DNA of 6,532 bases. Source: an uncultured Oscillospiraceae bacterium. GTDB lineage: Bacteria; Bacillota; Clostridia; Oscillospirales; Acutalibacteraceae. The translations under genes were made by a program, and so were the position numbers. The notes beneath the pieces are model-generated. The model was not told where the DNA came from, did not search any database, and was given only the letters and a program-made list of their open reading frames with translations. Positions 1-5,217 of this stretch are shown here, in pieces (the stretch's first letter is position 1; the number at the start of each line of letters is the position of its first letter). The DNA is taken from assembly GCA_902496265.1 (NCBI GenBank), contig CABVAD010000069.1, forward strand, positions 1-6,532, given 5' to 3'.

Positions 1-14
1 TAGGAAAAAGGTGG

Positions 15-45
15 TATAATTCTACCAACATATCGGATTGGTAGG
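15..45 (+). promoter_or_regulatory. -10 box and overlapping palindromic operator of the metY-cysK-rrf2 operon
   Basis: A consensus TATAAT lies at 15-20; its -35 partner would be just outside the window. Directly downstream, CTACCAA (22-28) and TTGGTAG (38-44) form a perfect 7-bp inverted repeat with a 9-nt centre, so it covers the expected transcription start near 26-27. TGGTA at 12-16 is a further half-site-like copy facing TACCA at 23-27. A palindrome over the start site is the classic layout of a repressor operator. The operon's own Rrf2-family regulator is the likely ligand, by inference from gene linkage and not from a recognised consensus. No T-box or SAM-riboswitch hallmarks are seen between here and metY. 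Confidence 0.6.
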
Positions 46-53
46 TAAAAGAT

Positions 54-128
54 ATGAGTTTAAAAACAGACATTTTCGAGGCTCTTGTAAGAGCTAATTT
101 CCGTTTCGGGCGAATGTGCCGATGTTGA
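54..128 (+). CDS. Putative Cys-containing leader peptide (24 aa) upstream of metY
   Basis: An ATG at 54 opens 24 codons that end in TGA at 126-128. The peptide finishes ANFRFGRMCRC, with Cys codons TGC (117-119) and TGT (123-125) as the third-from-last and last sense codons. A weak Shine-Dalgarno-like GGTAGG lies at 40-45, eight bases before the ATG, inside the right arm of the operator. The gene lies between the inferred transcription start and metY, so every metY mRNA would carry it. Two Cys in 24 residues, clustered at the end and ahead of cysteine-biosynthesis genes, fits a regulatory leader peptide whose translation reads cysteinyl-tRNA supply. Part of its coding sequence (97-108) is complementary to the metY ribosome binding site. 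I do not recognise a named family. The ORF could be fortuitous, but its place, composition and RNA pairing all point the same way. Confidence 0.6.
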   Translation: MSLKTDIFEALVRANFRFGRMCRC

Positions 129-160
129 ATTTAATATAATATTCAATAGCGAAAGGAAAT
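97..160 (+). promoter_or_regulatory. Predicted translational attenuator: anti-SD/SD stem controlling metY
   Basis: Bases 97-102 (ATTTCC) pair with 155-160 (GGAAAT), G103 is bulged, and 104-108 (TTTCG) pair with 150-154 (CGAAA). This gives 11 bp that bury the metY ribosome binding site AAAGGA (152-157). A nested hairpin, TTGAAT (125-130) with ATTCAA (141-146), closes over the leader-ORF stop codon and fits with the outer stem. The blocking strand is inside the leader ORF, just upstream of its Cys codons (117-125). A ribosome waiting at the first Cys codon would cover roughly 99-130 and free the binding site; after normal termination the stem could reform. The pairing is read directly from the sequence; the mechanism is inferred by analogy with leader-peptide translational attenuation. 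Confidence 0.55.
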
Positions 161-166
161 ATAAAA

Positions 167-1450
167 ATGAGCAATTACAAGTTTGAAACCTTACAGCTGC
201 ACGTCGGTCAGGAAAGCCCCGACCCCGCTACGGACGCGCGTGCCGTGCCGATTTACGCGACAACCTCCTATGTTTTTAAGGATTCCGCACAGGCGGCGGG
301 CCGCTTCGGACTCTCTGAGGGCGGAAATATTTACACAAGGCTTATGAATCCGACCTCGGACGTTTTTGAAAAGCGCATTGCCGCGCTGGAGGGCGGTGCG
401 GCGGCGCTGGCTACCGCGTCGGGCTCGGCGGCGATAACCTACGCGGTGCAGAATATAGCCCGCGCGGGGGATCATATCGTTTCGTCCTCTAACCTTTACG
501 GCGGTACATACAACCTTTTTGCAAACACACTCAAAGAGCAGGGGGTTGAAACAAGCTTTGCCGCGCCGAGCGATTTTGAGGCGATTGAAGCCGCGATAAA
601 GCCAAACACAAAGCTTATCTACGCCGAGACCCTCGGCAATCCCAATTCCGACATTGCGGATATTGAGGGACTGTCGGAAATTGCACACCGCCACGGCATA
701 CCGCTTATTGTCGACAACACCTTTGCAACACCCTACCTTTTAAGACCTATCGAGCACGGTGCGGACATTGTGGTACACTCCGCGACAAAGTTTATCGGCG
801 GTCACGGCACGGTAATGGGCGGCGTTGTGGTCGATTCGGGTAAATTTGACTGGGCGGCAAACGATAAATTTCCCGCTCTTTCATCGCCCAACCCCTCCTA
901 TCACGGCGTAGTCTTTACTGAGGCCTGCGGCAATCTCGCCTACATATTAAAACTTCGCACAACGCTGATGAGGGATCAGGGAGCGACCATCTCGCCCTTT
1001 AACTCCTTCCTTTTATTGCAGGGACTTGAAACCCTGTCGCTGAGGGTTGAAAGGCATGTTGAAAACGCCCTTAAGGTTGTTGATTTTCTTAAAAACCACC
1101 CGCAGGTAGAGCGGGTAAACCATCCCTCGCTCTCGACCGGCAGACAAAAGGAGCTGTACGACAGCTACTTTAAAAAGGGAGCAGGCTCAATTTTCACCTT
1201 TGAAATTAAGGGCGGAGCGGAAAAGGCGAGAAAATTCACCGAATCGTTGGAGCTTTTCTCATTGCTTGCAAATGTAGCGGACGTCAAGTCCCTTGTGATT
1301 CACCCCGCCTCTACAACCCATTCGCAGTTAAGCGAGGAGGAGCTGTTAAGCGTGGGTATTAAGCCGAACACCGTCCGTCTGTCGGTTGGTACGGAGCATA
1401 TCGACGATATAATAGCCGACCTTGAACACGGTTTTGCACTTGTAAAATAA
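167..1450 (+). CDS. metY: O-acetylhomoserine sulfhydrylase (O-acetylhomoserine aminocarboxypropyltransferase)
   Basis: A cytoplasmic PLP enzyme of the Cys/Met metabolism family that makes homocysteine from O-acetyl-L-homoserine and sulfide; some members also act on O-acetylserine. The 427 aa match the usual size. Visible motifs are YTRLMNPT at 56-63 (Tyr/Arg contacts to PLP phosphate), ASGSAA at 84-89, VDNTFATPY at 182-190 with the PLP-ring Asp183, HSATKFIGGHG at 204-214 with Schiff-base Lys208, and HPASTTHSQL at 379-388 plus VRLSVGTEH at 403-411 with the substrate-carboxylate Arg404. The length and the GGHG after the lysine favour MetY over the shorter cystathionine gamma-synthase/lyase types. 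The start is supported by AAAGGA at 152-157, nine bases upstream, which may be masked by leader pairing. It is first of three operon genes. It contains a single Cys (254), which suits an enzyme needed when cysteine is scarce. Confidence 0.95.
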   Translation: MSNYKFETLQLHVGQESPDPATDARAVPIYATTSYVFKDSAQAAGRFGLSEGGNIYTRLMNPTSDVFEKRIAALEGGAAALATASGSAAITYAVQNIARAGDHIVSSSNLYGGTYNLFANTLKEQGVETSFAAPSDFEAIEAAIKPNTKLIYAETLGNPNSDIADIEGLSEIAHRHGIPLIVDNTFATPYLLRPIEHGADIVVHSATKFIGGHGTVMGGVVVDSGKFDWAANDKFPALSSPNPSYHGVVFTEACGNLAYILKLRTTLMRDQGATISPFNSFLLLQGLETLSLRVERHVENALKVVDFLKNHPQVERVNHPSLSTGRQKELYDSYFKKGAGSIFTFEIKGGAEKARKFTESLELFSLLANVADVKSLVIHPASTTHSQLSEEELLSVGIKPNTVRLSVGTEHIDDIIADLEHGFALVK

Positions 1451-1471
1451 ATCTTAAAGGAGCAATTTAAA

Positions 1472-2404
1472 ATGTCAAATATCTATACATCAGCAGATCA
1501 GCTTGTCGGAAAAACTCCGCTTTTAGAGCTAACACATATCGAAAAAAAATACGGCCTTAAGGCTAAGATTTTAGCCAAGCTTGAATATTTTAACCCTGCA
1601 GGGTCTGTTAAGGACCGTATCGCAAAGGCAATGATCGACGACGCCGAAAAGAGCGGAAAGCTTAAAGAGGGCTCGGTTATAATCGAGCCGACCTCGGGCA
1701 ATACAGGGATTGGCCTTGCCGCGGTTGCCGCCGCAAGGGGCTACAGAATTATAATCGTTATGCCCGAGACTATGTCGGTCGAGCGCAGACAGCTGATGAA
1801 AGCCTACGGCGCGGAGCTGGTGCTTACCGAGGGCGCAAAGGGAATGAAGGGCGCAATTGCCAAGGCGGACGAATTAAGCAAGGAAATTCCGAACAGCTTT
1901 ATTCCGGGGCAGTTTGTAAACCCCGCAAATCCAGCGGCGCATTTTGAAACCACGGGACCCGAGATTTTTGAGGACACCGACGGCGAGGTTGATATCTTTG
2001 TCGCGGGCGTGGGCACGGGCGGCACGGTTACAGGCGTCGGCAAATACTTAAAGTCCAAAAAGCCGCAGGTAAAGGTTGTTGCGGTTGAGCCCGCCTCCTC
2101 CGCGGTGCTTTCGGGCAAGCCGTCGGGCGCGCACAAAATTCAGGGTATCGGAGCGGGCTTTGTTCCCGACGTGCTTGATACCGGCGTGTATGATGAGATT
2201 TTACCCGTCGAAAATGAGGACGCTTTCGCTTTCGGTAAGGAAATCGGAAGAAGCGAGGGCGTGCTTGTGGGCATTTCCTCGGGTGCGGCGCTGTATGCGG
2301 CGGTCGAGCTTGCAAAGAGAGAAGAAAATGCGGGCAAAACCATTGTGACTCTGCTTCCCGACACGGGCGACAGATATTTGTCCACCCCGCTTTTCGCCGA
2401 ATAA
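1472..2404 (+). CDS. cysK: Cysteine synthase (O-acetylserine sulfhydrylase)
   Basis: A cytoplasmic PLP enzyme that replaces the acetyl group of O-acetyl-L-serine with sulfide to give cysteine. At 310 aa it has the standard CysK length. Key motifs are NPAGSVKDR at 41-49 with Schiff-base Lys47, the substrate-binding loop TSGNTG at 74-79, the PLP-phosphate loop GTGGT at 181-185, HKIQGIGAGFVP at 221-232, GISSGAA at 267-273 and PDTGDRY at 296-302. There is no long C-terminal extension, so it is not a cystathionine beta-synthase. It starts 21 bases after metY behind AAAGGAG (1456-1462). The protein contains no cysteine. The next gene encodes an Rrf2 regulator only 3 bases away; in Bacillus CysK also acts as a corepressor by binding CymR, so a second, regulatory role is plausible here. 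No serine acetyltransferase (cysE) is visible in the window. Confidence 0.96.
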   Translation: MSNIYTSADQLVGKTPLLELTHIEKKYGLKAKILAKLEYFNPAGSVKDRIAKAMIDDAEKSGKLKEGSVIIEPTSGNTGIGLAAVAAARGYRIIIVMPETMSVERRQLMKAYGAELVLTEGAKGMKGAIAKADELSKEIPNSFIPGQFVNPANPAAHFETTGPEIFEDTDGEVDIFVAGVGTGGTVTGVGKYLKSKKPQVKVVAVEPASSAVLSGKPSGAHKIQGIGAGFVPDVLDTGVYDEILPVENEDAFAFGKEIGRSEGVLVGISSGAALYAAVELAKREENAGKTIVTLLPDTGDRYLSTPLFAE

Positions 2405-2407
2405 GCT

Positions 2408-2839
2408 ATGACGGTATCAACAAGAGGGCGTTACGCTCTAAGGGTTATGGTCGACCTTGCCGAGCACGGCGGGGAGGATTTTATACCCCTTAAGGAGATT
2501 AGCGAACGCCAGAATATATCACAAAAATATCTTGAAAGCATAATGGCAAGCCTCTCAAAGGCGGGGCTTGTCGAGGGGGCGCACGGTAAGGGCGGCGGCT
2601 ACCGCCTTTGCCGCGAGCCTGATAAGTATAAGGTGAGCGAGATTCTTCGGGTTACCGAGGGTACGCTCGCCCCCGTCGCATGCCTGAAAGCGGGCGCCGC
2701 GCCCTGCGAGCTTGCCGACCGCTGCCGCACCCTTCCTATGTGGAAGGAGCTCAACCGAGTAATAAACAATTTTTTTGACTCCTACACCGTTGCCGACCTT
2801 ACTCAAAAGGATAAGGATTATAATAATTGGGTAATATAA
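2408..2839 (+). CDS. Rrf2-family transcriptional regulator (CymR/IscR-like)
   Basis: A 143-aa winged-helix DNA-binding protein of the Rrf2 family. The N-terminal STRGRYALRVMVDLA is typical, the helix-turn-helix spans about 26-53, and the wing carries GKGGGYRL at 60-67. A dimerisation helix follows at about 110-130. Cys92, Cys100 and Cys106 match the position of the Fe-S ligands of IscR, with spacing C-x7-C-x5-C instead of IscR's C-x5-C-x5-C; the position of IscR's His ligand is Leu109. The protein ends NNWVI, and a C-terminal isoleucine is the feature partners such as CysE and CymR insert into the CysK active site. It starts 3 bases after cysK with no clear Shine-Dalgarno, so translation is probably coupled. 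As the last operon gene it likely represses its own promoter through the palindrome at 22-44. The sequence does not settle whether it senses Fe-S status, cysteine supply through CysK, or both. Confidence 0.92.
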   Translation: MTVSTRGRYALRVMVDLAEHGGEDFIPLKEISERQNISQKYLESIMASLSKAGLVEGAHGKGGGYRLCREPDKYKVSEILRVTEGTLAPVACLKAGAAPCELADRCRTLPMWKELNRVINNFFDSYTVADLTQKDKDYNNWVI

Positions 2840-2844
2840 TGTAA

Positions 2845-2910
2845 AAGAAGCTGCTCCGAAATTGGCGCAGCCTCTTTCTGTATACCGGTATGTCCTGCCG
2901 GTATTTTTTT
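2845..2910 (+). terminator. Intrinsic terminator of the metY operon, preceded by a second hairpin
   Basis: ATACCGG (2882-2888) and CCGGTAT (2898-2904) form a perfect 7-bp stem with a 9-nt loop, followed by seven T residues (2904-2910): a standard Rho-independent terminator. A first hairpin lies just ahead: 2845-2854 pairs with 2867-2876 in a 10-bp stem with one A-C mismatch, followed by only a loose T-rich run (CTCTTTCTG region). It begins about five bases after the rrf2 stop and may protect the mRNA 3' end or act as a weaker first terminator. Confidence 0.88.
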
Positions 2911-2951
2911 GTGCGATAACCGACAAACTTTACAGCTTCGCCGCTGATGGC

Positions 2952-2979
2952 TTGACATTTTAAAAAAGTATGCTATTAT
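2952..2979 (+). promoter_or_regulatory. Sigma-A-type promoter of folC with extended -10
   Basis: A consensus -35 TTGACA is at 2952-2957 and a -10 TATTAT at 2974-2979, separated by 16 bp, with TG at 2971-2972 giving an extended -10 (TGCTATTAT). Transcription would start near 2986. It lies 40 bases after the preceding terminator, so folC is an independent unit. A 9-bp inverted repeat (2966-2974 and 2997-3005) brackets the start site and may be an operator. Confidence 0.85.
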
Positions 2980-2985
2980 CACACT

Positions 2986-3130
2986 TATAGGACAACAGCA
3001 TACTTACCTTTTGTCAGCACCGTGCGCATTTAAGGCGCCGTATATTTTCGGCTTTTTGCTTTGTCCGATAGTATTATGTGCTGAATACCCGCTTAAATTC
3101 ATTACATATATAGGAAAGGAAGTAAAATTT
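2986..3130 (+). promoter_or_regulatory. Long 5' leader of folC with possible RNA structure
   Basis: About 145 nt separate the inferred transcription start from the TTG start of folC. Visible complementarities are GGACAA (2990-2995) with TTGTCC (3061-3066), TCAGCAC (3014-3020) with GTGCTGA (3078-3084), and a short GC hairpin 3037-3040/3049-3052 followed by TTTTT (3053-3057) that resembles a weak terminator. The first two stems cross each other, so they would form a pseudoknot or be alternatives. The conserved GGAGAGUA-type text of the THF riboswitch that precedes folate genes in some Firmicutes is not recognisable. Function is unknown and chance pairing is possible. Confidence 0.35.
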
Positions 3131-4369
3131 TTGAATTACGGCGAAACCTTAAGCTATATACATTCTCTCGGAAAATTTTCCAAGCCCGCGGGGCTTGAAA
3201 GAATATCTCTTGCACTTAAACGGCTTCAAAATCCGCAGGATAATTTCAAGTCGATTCATATTGCCGGGACGAACGGCAAAGGCTCGGTTGCGGCAATGCT
3301 CGCAAAGGTTTTCCATGCATCGGGCTTTAAAACGGGACTTTATATTTCTCCTTTCGTTATCGATTTCCGCGAGCGGATTCAGATAAACGGCGAATTTATT
3401 TCCGAAGAGGACCTGATTAGATATTCGCAAGGAGTTATTGATGCGGGAGTTGAAATGACCGAGTTTGAGTTTATTACCGCCGCGGCGTTTTCCTATTTCA
3501 GCGATAAAAAATGCGATATCGTAATCGCCGAAACGGGACTCGGCGGCAGATTTGACGCAACCAATACACTTAAAAACGTCGCCGCCGCGGTCATAACCAA
3601 AATAGGGCTTGACCATTTAGGGATTTTAGGGGATACGGCGGACAAAATAGCCGCCGAAAAATGCGGAATAATAAAGGACTGTCCTCTTACCGTTGCTTCT
3701 GCCAATCAAAGCAAAGAGGTGCTTTCGGTTATAGAATGCTCGTCAAAACGGCTCGTTACGCCCGATTTATCACAGCTTACCGTTTTAAAATGCGGCGACA
3801 GCGGGAGCAGTATTATATATAGGAATAGGGAATACGAAATTTCGCTTTGCGGCGAGTACCAGATTGAAAACGCACTGACGGTTATCGAAACGGTGGAAAA
3901 TTCGGGATATAATATACCCTATGAAACGGTAAAAAAGGCGCTTGCAAACACATTTTTCCCCGCAAGAGCCGAGATAATCTGCAAAAAACCGCTTGTGGTG
4001 CTTGACGGCGCGCATAATCCCGACGGGGCGGCTCAGCTTGCAAAAATTCTTAAAAAACACGGGGGTAATGTCACCGCCGTAATCGGAATGATGAGTGATA
4101 AGGATTATAAAGCCGTGCTTAAAAATACGCTTCCGTTTTGCAGGGCGGCTGTGGCGGTAACGGTAGAAAATATGCCCCGCTCGCTTAGTGCCGCCGAGCT
4201 TGCAGATATCGCGGCACTTTATTGCCCCGCTTGGGCCGCCGAAAATTATGATTCGGCGATAGAAAAAGCCGCCCGAGCAGCAGGGGAAGACCCCGTTTTC
4301 GTCTTCGGCTCGCTCTATCTTGCGGGCGGAATAAGGCAAAAGCTTATTGATTTTTATAAAAATTTTTAG
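3131..4369 (+). CDS. folC: Bifunctional folylpolyglutamate synthase/dihydrofolate synthase
   Basis: A cytoplasmic Mur-ligase-like ATPase that adds glutamate to dihydropteroate and/or to reduced folates, keeping folate in the cell. Numbered from the TTG at 3131 it has 412 aa, close to the usual 420-430. Motifs are the P-loop GTNGKGS at 46-52, SPFVIDFRERIQING at 73-87, ETGLGGRFDATN at 134-145, IGLDHLG at 158-164, AEKCGIIK at 175-182 (region of the carbamylated lysine), DGAHNPDG at 292-299 and FGSLYLAGG at 392-400. The TTG start is chosen because AGGAAAGGAAG (3112-3122) lies at the right distance and because FolC proteins begin with this NYxETLxYIHSL-type segment. An in-frame TTG at 3011 would add 40 residues unlike FolC and has no ribosome binding site. 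It is monocistronic, with its own promoter and terminator. Confidence 0.94.
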   Translation: MNYGETLSYIHSLGKFSKPAGLERISLALKRLQNPQDNFKSIHIAGTNGKGSVAAMLAKVFHASGFKTGLYISPFVIDFRERIQINGEFISEEDLIRYSQGVIDAGVEMTEFEFITAAAFSYFSDKKCDIVIAETGLGGRFDATNTLKNVAAAVITKIGLDHLGILGDTADKIAAEKCGIIKDCPLTVASANQSKEVLSVIECSSKRLVTPDLSQLTVLKCGDSGSSIIYRNREYEISLCGEYQIENALTVIETVENSGYNIPYETVKKALANTFFPARAEIICKKPLVVLDGAHNPDGAAQLAKILKKHGGNVTAVIGMMSDKDYKAVLKNTLPFCRAAVAVTVENMPRSLSAAELADIAALYCPAWAAENYDSAIEKAARAAGEDPVFVFGSLYLAGGIRQKLIDFYKNF

Positions 4370-4400
4370 CAGCCTACCTATTGTGACAATTTTTTCACGG

Positions 4401-4440
4401 ACAAGCCTTTATTATATATGGTAAAGGCTTGTTATTTTTA
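4401..4440 (+). terminator. Intrinsic terminator of folC
   Basis: Bases 4401-4411 and 4422-4432 form a perfect 11-bp stem (left arm starts ACAAGCC, right arm ends GGCTTGT) around a 10-nt AT-rich loop, followed by TATTTTTA at 4433-4440. It lies 31 bases after the folC stop and only 8 bases before the spoIIAA ribosome binding site, so it also constrains where the spoIIA promoter can be. Confidence 0.85.
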
Positions 4441-4460
4441 TGTTTATGAGGTGAAATCAA

Positions 4461-4772
4461 ATGTCGGTAGAAATTAAAACCTCGGGAGATACGGTGACGG
4501 CGTATCTTTCGGGTGAGCTTGACCACCACTCCGCAAAGGAAATGCGTGAGGCTGTCGATGACGCTGTGGAGCTTAATATGCCCTCAAAGCTTGTGCTGGA
4601 TTTTAAGGGCGTGAGCTTTATGGACAGCTCGGGTATAGGGCTTGTTATGGGCAGATACAGAACCCTTGCGAAAACGGGGGCACAGCTGTATATAACGGGC
4701 GCGTCACCGCAGATATATAAGGTGATGAAGCTTGCGGGAATAGAACGGCTTGCAAAATTGGAGGAGCGATAA
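4461..4772 (+). CDS. spoIIAA: Anti-sigma-F factor antagonist SpoIIAA
   Basis: A single STAS-domain protein of 103 aa. In its unphosphorylated form it binds SpoIIAB and releases sigma-F in the forespore; SpoIIAB phosphorylates it on serine and the SpoIIE phosphatase reverses this. The phosphorylation loop FMDSSGIGLVMGRY is at 53-66; by alignment with the Bacillus protein the target is Ser56, next to Asp55. The N-terminal strand motif LSGELDHHSA (16-25) is also typical. A good ribosome binding site, GAGGTGA (4448-4454), stands six bases before the ATG. It is the first gene of spoIIAA-spoIIAB-sigF, and that order separates it from the similar RsbV, which belongs to stress-response operons. Confidence 0.95.
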   Translation: MSVEIKTSGDTVTAYLSGELDHHSAKEMREAVDDAVELNMPSKLVLDFKGVSFMDSSGIGLVMGRYRTLAKTGAQLYITGASPQIYKVMKLAGIERLAKLEER

Positions 4773-4773
4773 A

Positions 4774-5217
4774 ATGGTAGTAAACAATAAATTCACTATG
4801 AACATATTGGCAAAGTCCGCGAACGAGGGCTTTGCGAGGGCCTGCATAGCGGCGTTTGCCGCACAGCTTGACCCCACCTTAGAGGAAATTAATGATATTA
4901 AAACCGCCGTTTCCGAGGCGGTCACAAACTGTATCGTTCACGCTTACAGGGAAAAAATCGGTAAAATTTACATAACGGGCGAGCTTTGCGACAAAAATAT
5001 AATAAGGATTAAGATTAGGGATACAGGCTGCGGTATAGAAAATGTCGAAAAGGCTATGGAGCCGCTTTACACTACCGTCGGCGGCGAGCGGGCGGGACTC
5101 GGCTTCGCGGTTATGCAGAGCTTTATGGACACGGTAAAGGTGCGCTCAGCCGTCGGAAAAGGCACAAGCATTGTTATGACCAAGCGGATAAGCCGCCGTA
5201 TTAATGTCAACGGTTGA
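4774..5217 (+). CDS. spoIIAB: Anti-sigma-F factor and serine kinase SpoIIAB
   Basis: A GHKL-fold serine kinase that holds sigma-F inactive and phosphorylates SpoIIAA. It has 147 aa, near the Bacillus length of 146. Motifs are the N-box SEAVTNCIVHAY at 47-58 with Glu48 and Mg-binding Asn52, the G1 box DTGCGI at 83-88, the ATP-lid region PLYTTVGGERAGLGFAVM at 97-114, and the final strand GKGTSIVMTK at 128-137. The ARACIAAFAAQLDPT segment at 21-35 carries Arg22, equivalent to the Bacillus arginine that contacts sigma-F and SpoIIAA. The ATG at 4774 is chosen because GGAGGAG (4760-4766) lies seven bases ahead and the protein aligns from there; a TTG at 4750 in the same frame has no support. It begins one base after the spoIIAA stop and overlaps sigF by 14 bases. 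Confidence 0.95.
   Translation: MVVNNKFTMNILAKSANEGFARACIAAFAAQLDPTLEEINDIKTAVSEAVTNCIVHAYREKIGKIYITGELCDKNIIRIKIRDTGCGIENVEKAMEPLYTTVGGERAGLGFAVMQSFMDTVKVRSAVGKGTSIVMTKRISRRINVNG

Noticed and set aside
135..140. TATAAT as a second metY promoter downstream of the leader ORF
   Set aside because: No acceptable -35 about 17 bp upstream, and it lies in the loop of the AT-rich hairpin 125-146; such text is common in AT-rich leaders.
27..166. T-box or SAM riboswitch controlling metY
   Set aside because: No T-box AGGGTGGNACCGCG-like motif, no S-box conserved core and no terminator hairpin with a T-run before metY.
191..694. Open frame on the - strand inside metY, and similar antisense or shifted frames in cysK, rrf2, folC, spoIIAB and sigF
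   Set aside because: They overlap strongly supported genes, have no recognisable domains and show basic, Cys/Arg-rich or low-complexity composition typical of shadow frames.
3011..3130. In-frame upstream TTG start that would lengthen FolC by 40 residues
   Set aside because: No ribosome binding site, hydrophobic sequence unlike FolC, and a strong site AGGAAAGGAAG just before the TTG at 3131 where family similarity begins.
2986..3130. THF riboswitch in front of folC
   Set aside because: The conserved starting and closing segments of the known class are not recognisable; kept only as an unknown leader.
4395..4430. Sigma-F or sigma-G self-promoter (GGNNANANT -10) before spoIIAA
   Set aside because: GGACAAGCC and GGTAAAGGC do not fit the required A positions and no GYATA-type -35 is present.
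4750..4773. Earlier TTG start for spoIIAB
   Set aside because: It lies within spoIIAA without a ribosome binding site; the ATG at 4774 has GGAGGAG at the right distance and gives the family length.
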